This document shows, one piece after another, positions 31,970 to 42,213 of a stretch of 64,000 nt of DNA. The notes beneath the pieces are model-generated. The model was not told where the DNA came from. It saw nothing but the letters and a program-made list of their open reading frames with translations, and searched no databases. Each line of letters starts with the position of its first letter. The stretch's first letter is position 1. Source of the stretch: Tridacna crocea (lineage: Eukaryota > Mollusca > Bivalvia > Cardiida > Cardiidae); NCBI GenBank assembly GCA_943736015.1, contig OX031063.1, forward strand, positions 21,249,501-21,313,500, read 5' to 3'. The translations under genes and the position numbers were made by a program.

Positions 31970-32224
31970 TTTCCCCCTTTCTAAACAATCCCAGAGCTCC
32001 AGATAAGAGGGAATGATGGTATTCTAAATTCATTATTTCTCCTTGAAACCCTATGTTGTGGGTACTCATTAGAATCGTCTCGATGAGACGATTCTAATGA
32101 CTATCCACAACATAGTGTTTAGTGGCGAATACTTAATTTTTCAATTTTGAAGTCAAAATTACTCCCTCTATCTGGAGCTCTGAATCCTGTCTTAGTGACC
32201 CTGAGTGAAAAACATTGTGGGATA
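31970..32224 (+). mobile_element. M1 partial copy split by foldback F
   Basis: CCCCCTTTCTAAACAATCC, then the foldback, then AATCCTGTCTTAGTGACCC and AAAAACATTGTGGGA; the rest is lost. Confidence 0.65.
31992..32184. mobile_element. foldback element F, copy 2
   Basis: CAGAGCTCCAGATAAGAGGG and CCCTCTATCTGGAGCTCTG ends; same central hairpin as copy 1 (GTCTCGATGAGAC). AATCC flanks both sides, and excision repairs the M1 left block. Confidence 0.85.
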
Positions 32225-32314
32225 AACCATTAATTTTGGTTTAGCCAATCTCTAAAATTTAGCCAACTCTGAAATTTAGGGAAAAAGTCTTGGAGAATAA
32301 GACAGAATGTTTTT

Positions 32315-32543
32315 TCAAGCCATTACAACACAATCCCTACTTTTGACGCCCCTGAGAAAGAAGCTTTTAGAAAACATTGTGGGAAAAGGAGAAAATGCTA
32401 GTAACCAGTATTTTCTCCTTTTCCCACAATGTTTTCTACCCTTCACAAACCAAATTCTAATTTTTCAGTCACTTTTATTTTCTCGTCTGCAAATGCTTTC
32501 AATTTGGACAAGTCTATAATATTGTCATTTGATAATGAGTTGA
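32315..32543 (+). mobile_element. M1 MITE, subtype A
   Basis: TCAAGCCATTACAACAC to GATAATGAGTTGA: both TTAA sites mutated, interior close to consensus. Confidence 0.88.
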
Positions 32544-32889
32544 TAATATTTTGTGAATATGGACCAAGATCTGAAAAGGATAACTTGGCAGAGGTATGGA
32601 GATGCTTTTGTTGATGTTATTTGACTTGAAACTATTTCAAATGTTTGAAATGAAAAAAGAAAGGGGGTAATCAATTTTGGGCATGATCGTTTGCTTCCTT
32701 ACGCCCACATTCCAAACATACTTGTTTATGGGGACAGCTTGAGATATCAAGAGCCCAAAGTTTGTGGTATGTTCTACCCGACGCCCAGTTATACCCTTTC
32801 TTTTTTAACACATTACCTCCTTCACACATATTATTTTTGTGGTGCAAGGGATCTATTAGTTTTCCATTACCAGACAAACATCGTGTTAT
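32544..32889. other. no supported gene
   Basis: A 77-codon minus frame (32,671-32,904) has a CPHKQVCLECGR stretch. With no partner cysteine or histidine pattern I cannot call a zinc finger. Confidence 0.3.
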
Positions 32890-33108
32890 TTCACTCTTTA
32901 CCAAAAGACAAAATTTTAGACTTTACCAAATTCAAAGCATTTGCAGACAACAATATGAAGGTGGTTTGAATGGTAGAATTTGTCCTTCAGAGACTAGAAA
33001 ACATTGTGGGAAAAGAGAAAATGCTGATTACCAGCATTATCTCACAATGGTTTCCAAAGGCTTCTTTTCCATGGCTGTTAAACACAGGTTTGTTTGGTAA
33101 AGGGTTAA
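32890..33108 (-). mobile_element. M1 MITE
   Basis: TTCACTCTTTACCAAAAG start; the right palindrome arm is shortened (CCAGCATTATCTCACAATG); right TTAA shared with the next copy. Confidence 0.82.
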
Positions 33109-33290
33109 CAACCCTTTCAAAGAAACCTTTAAAGACATCATGGGAAAAGGGGAAAATGATTAGTTTCTAGCAATTTCTTTTTGCAACAATGGTAACAACC
33201 ATTTCAAACACTTCTCTTCTATCAACAATTCCTTATCATTTGCAAATGCTTTCAACATGGTCATGTACAAAATTTTTGGTCATTTAGAGT
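33105..33290 (+). mobile_element. M1 copy sharing TTAA, decayed
   Basis: TTAACAACCCTTTCAAAG; AATGATTAGTTTCTAGC replaces the centre; right block TTATCATTTGCAAATGCTTT. Confidence 0.65.
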
Positions 33291-33402
33291 AGCCTAAACT
33301 TGTGCTTTTATTCTCTAGAAGAGGAAAGAAAATCAGTTTTGAAAGTGATCAGGCAAAATTTTAATGTTCCTGACAATTAATTTTGTGCAGTATTAATATT
33401 TT

Positions 33403-33474
33403 AGATGTCTGATAACATGATTGGAAAAGGAGAAAATGCTGATTATGTACAAATACTTCTTTTTCCACACTGCC
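33403..33474 (-). mobile_element. M1 palindrome fragment
   Basis: ATTGGAAAAGGAGAAAATGC with a decayed second arm, directly before an intact copy. Confidence 0.55.
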
Positions 33475-33698
33475 TTAACTCTACCACACAACAAATTTTT
33501 CACTGGTACAAATTTGAAGCATTTGCAGATGACACAGTAGATATGACTCAAATGATGGAATTTATCAGAAAGAGTAGAAAACATCGATGGAAAAGAAGAA
33601 AATGCTGGTTACCAGCATTTTCTTCTTTTCCAACAATGTTTTGAAAAGCCTGCTTTCTCAGGGTCGTTAAAAGTCGGGATTGTGTGGTAAAGGGTTAA
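33475..33698 (-). mobile_element. M1 MITE, subtype B
   Basis: TTAACTCTACCACACAAC to GGTAAAGGGTTAA; palindrome with GGAAAAGAAGAAAATGC and matching TTCTTCTTTTCC in the other arm (pairing preserved). Confidence 0.9.
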
Positions 33699-33742
33699 AA
33701 AGACCTCTTCCATAGGGTGGTTTAACACTCAGAGCTGTTTGG

Positions 33743-33830
33743 TTTACCCTTGATTGAACAGTCCCATGGTTTAATGACCTGAAGCCAACAGTTTTTCAAA
33801 GTTCAGAAAGTATTGTGAAGAATGAAGAAC
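33743..33830 (+). mobile_element. M1 left-half relic
   Basis: CCCTTGATTGAACAGTCCC and TTAATGACCTGAAG; no palindrome. Confidence 0.45.
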
Positions 33831-34050
33831 TCGGTCTCTCACTGTGATTTCAGTTCTCCTGATATCTGATGATTGTTATTTTCTCATCATGCATAATTTC
33901 ATTCCTTGTAATTTTCCTACCTTGCACATTTCAGTGGGAAAACTTGATCATGCAGAACATCTCGGTAAAAATATTGCGCAAATCATGCGACAAAGGACAT
34001 AAATTTGCATTTCTTTATAAAAGCCTTGGCTTCCAAAAATAGCTGCTCCC

Positions 34051-34283
34051 TTAATTCTTTACCACATTGCCCCACATGGTTGGAATCCGCAATAAAATAG
34101 CCTTTTGAAAACCTGGTGGGAAAAGGAGAAAATGTTGGTAACAAGTATTTTCTCGGTTTACAGCAATACTTTTTTTACATTCACAGACAATTTCTGTCTT
34201 CATCTACATTTAATTTGTTGTCTTAAGTTTACCACCATACTTAAAGTTTGGACCAGTGTAGATATTAGCAGATTAAGAGTTAA
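34051..34283 (+). mobile_element. M1 MITE, old copy
   Basis: TTAATTCTTTACCACAT to AGATTAAGAGTTAA; palindrome decayed (GTTGGTAACAAGTATTTTC). Confidence 0.75.
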
Positions 34284-34688
34284 CGGTACAATATGGGTAT
34301 AGCCTCATGAAAAACTGGTTACCGTTTTTGTAAGCCAGAAATAATGTTTCGGGGAAAGGAGCAACAATTTATTAGAAGGAGCGATTGCTCTTTACAAGCA
34401 ATGGTTGCTTGTTTTGTGGTGTTTTCAAAAGTTGTCGTCTAGAGAGACGTAAAGTGTGTCATACGTGCAGAAATGGGTAGTATTGATGTTTTGTTGATTT
34501 ACTAGGTGAGGCTTTTGCATATTTTTCTAAAACCTGTTACAGTAACAGACAGAATTATATCCCTTCTGCTATGACAAATGACAAGATCCTTTCTACTTTT
34601 AAAATCTATTGGTATACATTCAAATGTAAGGGGTTGCAAACCTGTGGCCTAGGAATAATAATGCTTCTTTTTCGTATTTTGAGTTTCC
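34284..34688. mobile_element. M2-like relic and unassigned sequence
   Basis: 34,340-34,445 resembles the M2 variant: GGAAAGGAGCAACAATTTAT, then GCGATTGCTCTTTACAAGC. No ends recognised; the rest is unassigned. Confidence 0.4.
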
Positions 34689-34878
34689 CTAACGCTTTAT
34701 CACAAGACAAAATGTTAGATCTAAATTTGACGCATTTCCGAAGGACATAGTAGATGTGGCACACTTATTAAAGAGATTTGTAAAAGATAAGTAAAAATTG
34801 TTGGAAAAGAAGAGAATGCTGTTTTCAAAAGCTTTCTCAGGATCATTATAACTTGAGATTGTGTTTTAAAAGGGTTAA
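34689..34878 (-). mobile_element. M1 MITE with collapsed palindrome
   Basis: CTAACGCTTTATCACAAG to AAAAGGGTTAA; only GGAAAAGAAGAGAATGCTG remains of the palindrome. Confidence 0.72.
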
Positions 34879-35274
34879 AATTTCCAAATATAGTTGTATA
34901 GAATATTCCCATTTACTTTATTACTGTAACAACCATGCTAGATTTAGACTAAAATCAATTTAGCCAGCCCCTCACAAATTTTAAGAAGGTATAAAGATGC
35001 ATCATTTTCTTTATACCAAGCAAGTTCATCAGATATTTTTGAATCTATTAAAATCTATTTTGTCAAATACCCTATGGAATCATGAGGTACAATGGTCCCT
35101 TGACATGCAGAAAATTGACCATTAGCTTAGTTTTGACCCAGCATACAGCCTGTGACGATGTTTTTCCCACAAAGTATGGCTCAATCTCAAATTTTGTTGT
35201 TCATTTAAAAATAAATCGGTTGAATGATTTTCCAAATTACAAAAGGATATTTTTAAGGTCATATTGCTAGTTCA

Positions 35275-35520
35275 GATTCCCAACTTTACTAATTTCTTTT
35301 CAAGGGTTGATGATAATCATTCCAACAGGATTAATTCTTCTACCACCGCTGATCATTGTAACCAGGATAGTTATGTGGGAAAGCAGCCAGGTGTATGGAA
35401 AGAATATGGTACCAAGTACTAATAAGAAAACTAGGAAAACATGGTTAGGTGCCTTGACCACCAAGATATAACTCAAATAATTATGACATGGTGTTAAAAC
35501 CCATCCAAGCAAACAATCAA
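35275..35520 (+). mobile_element. SINE family a, 5'-truncated
   Basis: AGGGTTGATGATAATCATTC, CCGCTGATCATTGTAACCAG and AGCAAACAATC: the family body without the tRNA-like head, as expected for incomplete retroposition. Confidence 0.6.
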
Positions 35521-35541
35521 GGTTGTCTTCTGCAACTTGAT

Positions 35542-36539
35542 TTAACTCTTTACGGAACGACAAAATTCTAAACTAATCCAAATTGAAAGCATTTTGCAGA
35601 CAACAAAATAACATGACTCAAAAATAAAAACTTGATCTGTGGGGGATCTTTGGGGATACAAAATGATGTGGGAAAAGGAGAAAATGCTGGTTTCAGCATT
35701 TATTCCTTTTTATACACCCGTCGAAGACAGTACGTATTATAGGATCACCCGTGGCGAGTGGGCGGCGTCCAGTTCTTTGTCCGGAGCATATCCAAAACTA
35801 TTCTAACTAGGGTTATGAAATTTCATGGGTGGATAGATCTCATCAAGGGGGAGTGCAGTACACAGGAATCATAACTCTTGCTTGCTTAATTTTTGAATTA
35901 TTGCCCTTTGTTGTTTTTCATACTTGAATTTTGTCAAGAGCATATCTCCAAAACTATACTAGTTAGGGTTATGAAATTTCATGGGTAGATAGATCTTATC
36001 AAGGGGGAGTGCAGTGCACAGGAATCATAACTCTTGCTTGCTTAATTTTTGAGTTATTGCCCTTTGTTGTTTTTCATACTTGCATTTTGTCCGGAGCATA
36101 TCTCCAAAATATTCTAGATAGAGTTATGAAATTTCATGGGTGGATAGATCTCATCAAAGGGGAGTGCAGTGCACAGGAATCATAACTCTTGCTCGCTCAA
36201 ATTTTGAGTTATTGCCCTTTACTGTTTTTCATACTTGAATTTTGTCCGGAGCATATCTTCAAAACTATACTAGCTAGGGTTATGAAATTTCATGGGTGGA
36301 TAGATCTTATCAAGGGGGAGTGCAGTGCACAGGAATCATAACTCTTGCTTGCTTAATTTTTGAGTTATTGCCCTTTGTCGTTTTTCATACTTGAATTTTG
36401 TCTGGTGCATGCCCCAGCTTTACAACTTGGAGTAAGACGGGCGTATCTTGCGACAATTTGCCGCTCTTGTTCCACAATGTTTTCAAAAGGCTTCTCTGTC
36501 AGAGTTGTGAAAACCTGGGCTTGTTTGGTAATGAGTTAA
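35542..36539 (-). mobile_element. M1 MITE split by cassette H3
   Basis: Left TTAACTCTTTACGGAACG; the palindrome reaches ATTCCTTTT, is interrupted, and resumes CCACAATGTTTTC; right end GGTAATGAGTTAA. Confidence 0.85.
35710..36470 (+). mobile_element. cassette H3 with 156-bp repeats
   Basis: Same type as H2: TATACACCCGTCGAAGACAG start, GGAGCATAT-type landmarks at 35,783, about 35,937, 36,093, 36,248 and a diverged 36,404, then ACGGGCGTATCTTGCGACAA and GCCGCTCTTG. Sits in the T-run of an M1 palindrome arm. Confidence 0.82.
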
Positions 36540-36704
36540 TGGGTAATGAGGCAAGAGCCAAGAATAAAGGTCTCTTTGGATTCAGTGGGCTATCTTTGCA
36601 TCAATATCTTTGATTAGAGACTGGGTGCAATGTTTGAATTACAATTGATTAATAATTATTATGGTTATGGATCATAAGGATGCAGGTGGAGGGAATTCTT
36701 TGAA

Positions 36705-37140
36705 AACCTTATGACCATTTACCAAACAACAAATATTTAGACTGGTCCAAATTGATCTGTAGATGACAAATGTGGTTTAACCCATTACCACACAATCCCT
36801 ACTTTTGACAACTCTAAGAAAGAAGCCTTTACAAAACATTGTGGGAAAAGGAGGAAATACTGGTAACAAGCATTTGCTCCTTTTCCCACAATGTTTCCTA
36901 CCTGTCACGAAACAAATTGCAAATTTCCTGTCACTTTTATTTTGTTGTCTGCAAATGCTTTAAATTTGGACAAACCTAAAATATTGTCATTTGGTAATGA
37001 GTTAAATGATGGAGTTTGTATCACCTAGGGTTGAAAAAAATGGGGAAAAGGAGAAAATACTGATTATCAGCATTTACTGCTTTTCCCACCATGTTTTCAA
37101 AAGCATTTTTCTTTCAGGGCATTTAAAACATGGGTTAATG
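36705..37140 (-). mobile_element. M1 copy split by another M1
   Basis: ACCATTTACCAAACAAC to AATGTGGT, then after the insert ATGATGGAGTTTGTATCACC and a decayed palindrome to about 37,137. The insert sits at an internal TTAA of this host. Confidence 0.75.
36777..37005 (+). mobile_element. M1 MITE, subtype A, nested in M1
   Basis: TTAACCCATTACCACAC to GGTAATGAGTTAA with a nearly intact palindrome, younger than its host by position and by lower divergence. Confidence 0.9.
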
Positions 37141-37369
37141 TCTGTATCAATCCATTCCATGGTTTAACCTTGCAGCAGACTACAAAATTCTAGGTCTTTC
37201 TCAGAAAGAGAGGAGAATATTGCTCGATTTGCACAACACTGACTGATGCACACCGGTTCCCCTGCATAGATAACGGACTACCTGAAGTCTTAGCGCAAAT
37301 TAGTATAATTTTGTCAAAGAAAGGCCATATTACACGAATCCCATTAGGGTGCTTTATCCCTTTTAACGG

Positions 37370-37516
37370 CAGGCTCCAAAAAAATTTCAGAATTCTTACT
37401 TGTTCTCCTGCCATTTTGCACTTGTCCTACAGTTAGGCAAAGAAAGACAATCCACTTGCCCTCACCAAATTTTTACTCGTTAGAACGAGCTAACAGGTGG
37501 ACTTTTTTGGACCCTG
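37370..37516. mobile_element. hAT-like MITE E, copy 2
   Basis: CAGGCTCCAAAA and TTTTTTGGACCCTG ends; AACGGC occurs on both flanks. Body as in copy 1 at 10,611. Confidence 0.65.
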
Positions 37517-37603
37517 AACGGCAATAAACATCACAGAAGCAGAATAATAAATTTACACACAACAAATTAAAAGAAGGAGTTAAAAGCCAAAGAATTAATT
37601 CCT

Positions 37604-37832
37604 TTAACTCATTACCAAATGACAAAATTTTAGGTTTGTCTAAATCGAAAAGCATTTGCAGACAACTAAATAAAAGTGACTGAAAATTTTAAATTTGTTT
37701 TGTGAAGGTAGAAAACATAGTGAGAAAAGGAGAAAATGCTGGTTACCAGCATTTTCTCCTCTTCCCACTATGTTTTATAAAGGTCTCTTTCTCAGGATCG
37801 TCAAAAGTAGGGATCATGTGGTAATGGGTTAA
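37604..37832 (-). mobile_element. M1 MITE, subtype A
   Basis: TTAACTCATTACCAAATG to GGTAATGGGTTAA. Both palindrome arms carry the same-position change (CATAGTGAGAAAAGG; TTCCCACTATG), so pairing is partly kept. Confidence 0.92.
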
Positions 37833-37881
37833 GAAGGATGTGATATGATGAATACGATACCTCTTTGTGTGTCAAATAATG

Positions 37882-38126
37882 TCAGCCATGCTCTGTAAAA
37901 AGGAGGCTAAATGCATCTGCAAAAAGTATATACCCAGGACAACCTGTGTAGTCTACACAGGCTAACTTGGCCTGAAACTTTTTGATATTAGTCAATTTTC
38001 TGTAAGTGGGGGCACCAGTCTACCTCATGGTTAAGTCTGATGTTCAAAACGTTGCTTACTGATCCATAATTATATGATGACTTGGACCCTGATACACTAA
38101 GCCCCCTTTTGCCAGAGCATGGCTGG
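37882..38126. mobile_element. foldback element with CAGCCATGCTCTG ends
   Basis: CAGCCATGCTCTGTAAAAAG at left pairs with CTTTTGCCAGAGCATGGCTG at right. Contains GTGTAGTCTACACAGGCTAA, a short hairpin. Confidence 0.7.
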
Positions 38127-38386
38127 CATTTGAGGAATTGTTTAACAATGCAAATGAGTTGTGGTTTATTGTCATGATTTTTGTAACCTTAAGGAACTAA
38201 ACTCTCCCTATGAGCACTGAACTCTTTACCAAAACAAGACCAAGCCCATGTTGCTCTGAGGCATTACCGAAAAGGACTGGAGAACTGGGATGTGCTGGTT
38301 GTATCCCCGGCTTACCCATTTCTTTTCAAGATGATACAAGTGATTATAATAACATGAGTTGAAAATATTCACAGAATTAAATCTTT

Positions 38387-38623
38387 AACACACAACAAAA
38401 CTTTGGACTTGACCAAATTCAAAACATATGCAAATGACTAGTCTTGTTAATATAATGATTTCTTCATGACTTTGATAGGGTAGAAAATATTATGGGAAAA
38501 GGAGAAAATGCTGGTTACCAGTATTTTCTCATTTTCCCAGTACTTTCTCCATTTCCCACAATGTTTTCTATAGGCTTCTTTTTTAAGATTTGTTAAAAGT
38601 CGAGATTGTGTATAAAGAGTTAA
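38387..38623 (-). mobile_element. M1 MITE
   Basis: TTAAATCTTTAACACACAAC to ATAAAGAGTTAA; the second arm is partly duplicated (TTTTCTCATTTTCCCAG then TTTCTCCATTTCCCAC). Confidence 0.85.
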
Positions 38624-38895
38624 TTGATTTCATTATTATTAAGCAAATGTCATGAACATGGTCAGAGGTGAGAGGTGAAAAATTGCCAAAAAAGAGTGTT
38701 TGTTTGCCTCAACTGGGTATCAAAGTTGCAACCACTACGTCACAAATTGGATATGCTTGAATCTGTGAATAGACCCATATAACTGCAGGGTTTGGAGGTT
38801 GTTTTTACTCAAATGCCTCTAGTGTCTCAGTCAAGCGGATGTTAATGATCAATTACGGCATCTGAGGTACCTGTAACTGAAGTTGTGAAAGTGGA
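38624..38895. other. no feature recognised
   Basis: Unassigned sequence. Confidence 0.35.
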
Positions 38896-39122
38896 TGTAA
38901 ACTTTTACCAGGCAATCACAAGTTTTAATGACCCTAAGGAAGAAGGCTTTCAAAATTGTTTTGGGAAAAGGAGAAAATGCTGCTAACCAGCAACCAGTAA
39001 TGTTTTTTACCCTTCCCAAATCAGATTTCAGTTTTGAGTCACTTTCAAATTGTTGTTCCCAATAATTGCTTCTTCTTTAAATTTTGACTGACCCTAAATT
39101 TTGTCATTTGGTAAAGATTTAA
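38896..39122 (+). mobile_element. M1 copy, tandem pair unit 1
   Basis: The left end is diverged (TAAACTTTTACCAGGC); the second palindrome arm is mostly lost; right end GGTAAAGATTTAA shared with unit 2. Confidence 0.78.
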
Positions 39123-39323
39123 CCCTTTACCACACAATCCCGACTTTTAACGTTCTGAGATAGAAGCCGTTTGAAAACATTGTAGGAAAAGGAGAAAATG
39201 CTGGTTACCAACATTTTCTCCTTTTCCCACAATGTTTTCTACACTCCCAAAATCAAAAATCAATTTTTGATTCACATTTATTTTGTCGTCTGCAAATGCT
39301 TTTGTTGTTTGGTAAAGATTTAA
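39119..39323 (+). mobile_element. M1 MITE, tandem pair unit 2
   Basis: TTAACCCTTTACCACACAATCC to GGTAAAGATTTAA; intact palindrome; about 25 bp missing between TGCAAATGCTTT and TGTTGTTTGG. Units 1 and 2 end in the same GATTTAA. Confidence 0.88.
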
Positions 39324-39500
39324 AGTAACTATAGCTGTCAAGTATACAGAGTTAAAGTGCATTTCAATTTAAATAATGCCATTCAGAGGCATGGAAACTA
39401 TTCTGGAGATGACTATTATTGTATGGTGGTCCAAATGATATTTGAGAAATTCATTTCAAAACAAAGATAAAACATCCTGCCAGGTTACTCTATTTTTTGT

Positions 39501-39729
39501 TTAACCCTTTCCCAAACGGCAAATTTTCGACTAGACCAAAGTGGAAGCATTTTGCAGATGACAAATTGACAGTTGCTAAAAAGGAGATTTTTCTATATGA
39601 TAGGGTAGAAAACATTGTGGGAAAAGGAGAAAATGCTGGTTACCAGCATTTTCTCCTTTTCCCACAATGTTTTCAAAAAGCTTCTATTCCTGACCCGTAA
39701 AAACCAGAGATTGTTTGGGAAAGGGTTAA
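39501..39729 (-). mobile_element. M1 MITE, subtype C
   Basis: Perfectly matching tips TTAACCCTTTCCCAAAC and GTTTGGGAAAGGGTTAA; perfect palindrome. One of the least diverged copies. Confidence 0.94.
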
Positions 39730-39895
39730 TTTTTGCCTAATTTTGAAATCCACTCTTTCAGCCAGCTACACACGCTTGGACCAACCACATCACAGATTGA
39801 CATCTTCACAATTTTTTGCATACTTTGATTTGGTATAATTGAAACTTGAATGAATTTTAATACCACTATTGTATTTTTTGGTAACTATTAGGCCT

Positions 39896-40514
39896 TTAAT
39901 ATGTTACTAAACAATCCCAAGTTTTATTATCCGTGAGGATAAGGCCTTTAGAAAACTTGGTGGGAAAAGCAGCCTTTTCTCCTTCACCACAATCTGACCA
40001 AAGACAGGAATTTTCATTGTAGCAACCCTTTAATTTTTAGCTCACCTGAGCAGGAAGTGCTCAAGGTGAGCTATTGTGATTGGTCAGTGTCCGTCCTCCG
40101 TCAGTCTGTCCGTCCTTATGATCCCGACATTGTGGGGTTAGGGGTAACTGTACATTTAGTCTCTATTGGGTTCATTCCATCCATCTAATAGGTATGAGGT
40201 TAGGGTTAGGGCCAGTGGGGTTAAAAAGTGTGCTCTTTTGGTGTTGTTTGGGTTGTGTTGAATAAAGAGCAATGATCCGTCTCGTAAGACTGTTATAACT
40301 CCTTGACAAATGGCTGTGGGACGGGCGTATCTTGCAACAATTTGCTGCTCTTGTTTCATTATCATTTTGCCTTGAACTCGATACTGTATTTGGTATTTAT
40401 CTTCATTGTTGACCTTTACTGCTTAGTACTCAGGTGAGCGATAGAGGACCATCATGGTCCTCTTGTTAATTGGTTGCAAATGATTGAAAATTTTGTTGTA
40501 TGGAAAAGAGTTAA
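39896..40514 (+). mobile_element. M1 copy split by cassette H4
   Basis: TTAATATGTTACTAAACAATC, reduced palindrome, interrupted after CCTTTAATTTTT, resuming TTAATTGGTTGCAAATGATT and ending GGAAAAGAGTTAA. Confidence 0.72.
40037..40467 (+). mobile_element. cassette H4, no array
   Basis: AGCTCACCTGAGCAGGAAGT start and CTCAGGTGAGCGATAGAGG plus GGACCATCATGGTCC and CTCTTG end match H1. The centre instead holds a piece ending GGGCGTATCTTGCAACAATT / GCTGCTCTTG, the 3' end of the H2/H3 type, so one cassette appears inserted in another. Confidence 0.7.
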
Positions 40515-40626
40515 GAATCAGGAATAGAATGTTTATCTCTGATAAAAAGAGTAGACTCTTTTAAGGTGTTTGACAGCAGAATTAGAACTAGTTTCAGTTT
40601 CGTAATTTTGTAATTTCTATTTACAG

Positions 40627-40672
40627 GGATGAGGAATTATTAAAGCAAGAAGTTGACAGAAGAGCAAGGAAT
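40627..40672 (+). CDS. putative internal exon of an unidentified host gene
   Basis: 46 nt between a good acceptor (TTGTAATTTCTATTTACAG) and a near-consensus donor (AAT|GTAAGTAAATG). Only one frame is open: one base completes a codon from the previous exon, then 15 codons read DEELLKQEVDRRARN and end exactly at a codon boundary. The peptide is charged and helix-prone. I do not recognise the protein. It sits in repeat-free sequence between two M1 copies, as expected if the surrounding repeats are intronic. No other exon of comparable quality was found. Confidence 0.5.
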
Positions 40673-40700
40673 GTAAGTAAATGTTCATGATATCAGATAT

Positions 40701-40923
40701 TTCAACTCTATCAGACAGGACAATCTTAGACTCGCCCCCCTTGTTTTAAGCATTTGCAGAGTAAAAAATAAATATTTCTGAAAAATAAAGTCTTTGAGGA
40801 AGAGTAGAAAACATGTAGGAAAATTGAGAAAATGCATGCTGGTTACTAGCATTTTCACTTGTTTACAAAATGGTTTCAAAAGGTTTCTTTCTCAGGGTCT
40901 TTGAAAGAGTGGAAAAGAGTTAA
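40701..40923 (-). mobile_element. M1 copy sharing TTAA with the next
   Basis: TTCAACTCTATCAGACAGG to GGAAAAGAGTTAA; the palindrome has an extra ATGC at the centre (AATGCATGCTGGTTACTAGC). Confidence 0.8.
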
Positions 40924-41158
40924 GCCATTACCAAACAATCCCTTTGTCAAATTGCTTTTGACGACCCAGAGAAAGAAGCCTTTAGAAAACATTGTGTAAA
41001 AGGGAGAAAATGCTGGTTACCAGCATTTTATCCTTTTCCCACAATATTTTCTACCCTTCACAAAACAAATTTAAAATTTCCAGTCACTTTTATTTTGTCA
41101 TCTGCAAATGCTTTAGATTTGGACAAGCTTAAAATATTGTCGTTTGGTAATCAGTTAG
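40920..41158 (+). mobile_element. M1 MITE
   Basis: Starts in the TTAA of the previous copy (TTAAGCCATTACCAAAC); a 12-bp insert in the left block; right terminus TTAG. Confidence 0.85.
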
Positions 41159-41189
41159 CTAGTTGAGTATCCCATATTAAGAGTTTTGC

Positions 41190-41320
41190 TTGCTCAATTT
41201 TTTACAATGCATACAATCTCGAGGTTCAGTAACATTAAAGGTTATGTGTCGTGAAAACATTGTGGAAAATATAGAATATGCTGATAGATGTCATTTTTTC
41301 CTTCTCCAAAAAGGCAAACC
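41190..41320 (+). mobile_element. M1 relic
   Basis: CATACAATCTCGAGGTTCAG, then GAAAACATTGTGGAAAATAT; the right part is lost. Confidence 0.5.
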
Positions 41321-41327
41321 CAATAAC

Positions 41328-41585
41328 TTAACCCTCTTTCTCTCTTTACCAAATGACATAATTTTAGACATGTCCAAATTGAAAGCATTTGCAGACGACA
41401 AAATAAACGTGACTAAAAGATTAAAGTTAGTTATGGGATGGGTAGAAAAATATGGGAAGGGTAGAAAACATTGTAGGAAAAGGAGAAATTAGCTACTTAT
41501 CAGCATTTTCTCCTTTTGCCACAATCTTTTCAAAAGGCTTTTATCTCAGAGTCGAGAAAACCAGGGTTTGATTGGTAAAAAGTAA
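41328..41585 (-). mobile_element. M1 MITE with internal duplication
   Basis: TTAACCCTCTTTC precedes a second CTCTTTACCAAATG tip. A GGGTAGAAAA motif occurs twice just before the palindrome (41,440-41,470). The end GGTAAAAAGTAA is degraded, followed by a 55-bp M1 end relic to 41,643. Confidence 0.8.
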
Positions 41586-41643
41586 ATGGAAATGTTCTGG
41601 ATTAGGACAATTTCAAAATTCTGATGTTAGGTAAAAAAGTTGA

Positions 41644-42213
41644 TATGAGTTGTATCTGGAGTTCAATGTGAGGTTGTGAGAACTCAAATAAGCAGAAATT
41701 TTATGAATGGACTTTTCTGTCAGGTTATTACAACTCCTAACAATTTTTCTCCCAACGACTTGGAATATTTATAACTGTATTTGATATGCAAAACACAGAA
41801 AAATAAAATGTTCTTTAATCTATATAAGTGGGGGTTTTGTCACGTTTTAAAGTGATTGGTAAAGACACCTTTTAGGTTTATGAATAATTGTTAATACTTT
41901 ATATAGTTTACCTTTTGTTATTAGTTGTTTGTTGACTGAAGGATTTATTCTCCTTTTCCTAATCGGATCAGTTTCGTTGAACACGTGGCTCTAATCCCTT
42001 TATCCAGTGTCTGTTTAACCTTTTATCTACCAATGGTGATGAGAATAGCTTTTACAGATTGCAGAGATCAAGGTTAGAATGCACAGAATATGCAGTGTGA
42101 TCAGGGATCTATGCTATCTGCTTCCTGCTATTAAACAAGTACTATATTTATTGTCATATGCAGTAGAGATAAGTTATTCTCGTGTACACTATAATGACCA
42201 AAGTAAATATATA
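41644..42213. other. no feature recognised
   Basis: Unassigned; no supported exon or repeat. Confidence 0.4.

Noticed and set aside
32671..32904. Zinc-finger-like CPHKQVCLECGR frame
   Set aside because: Only one C-x-x-H and one C-x-x-C with wrong spacing, no second pair, no exon signals.
40190..40225. GGTTAGGGTTAGGG as an interstitial telomere repeat
   Set aside because: Only two units long and inside cassette H4; no extended array.
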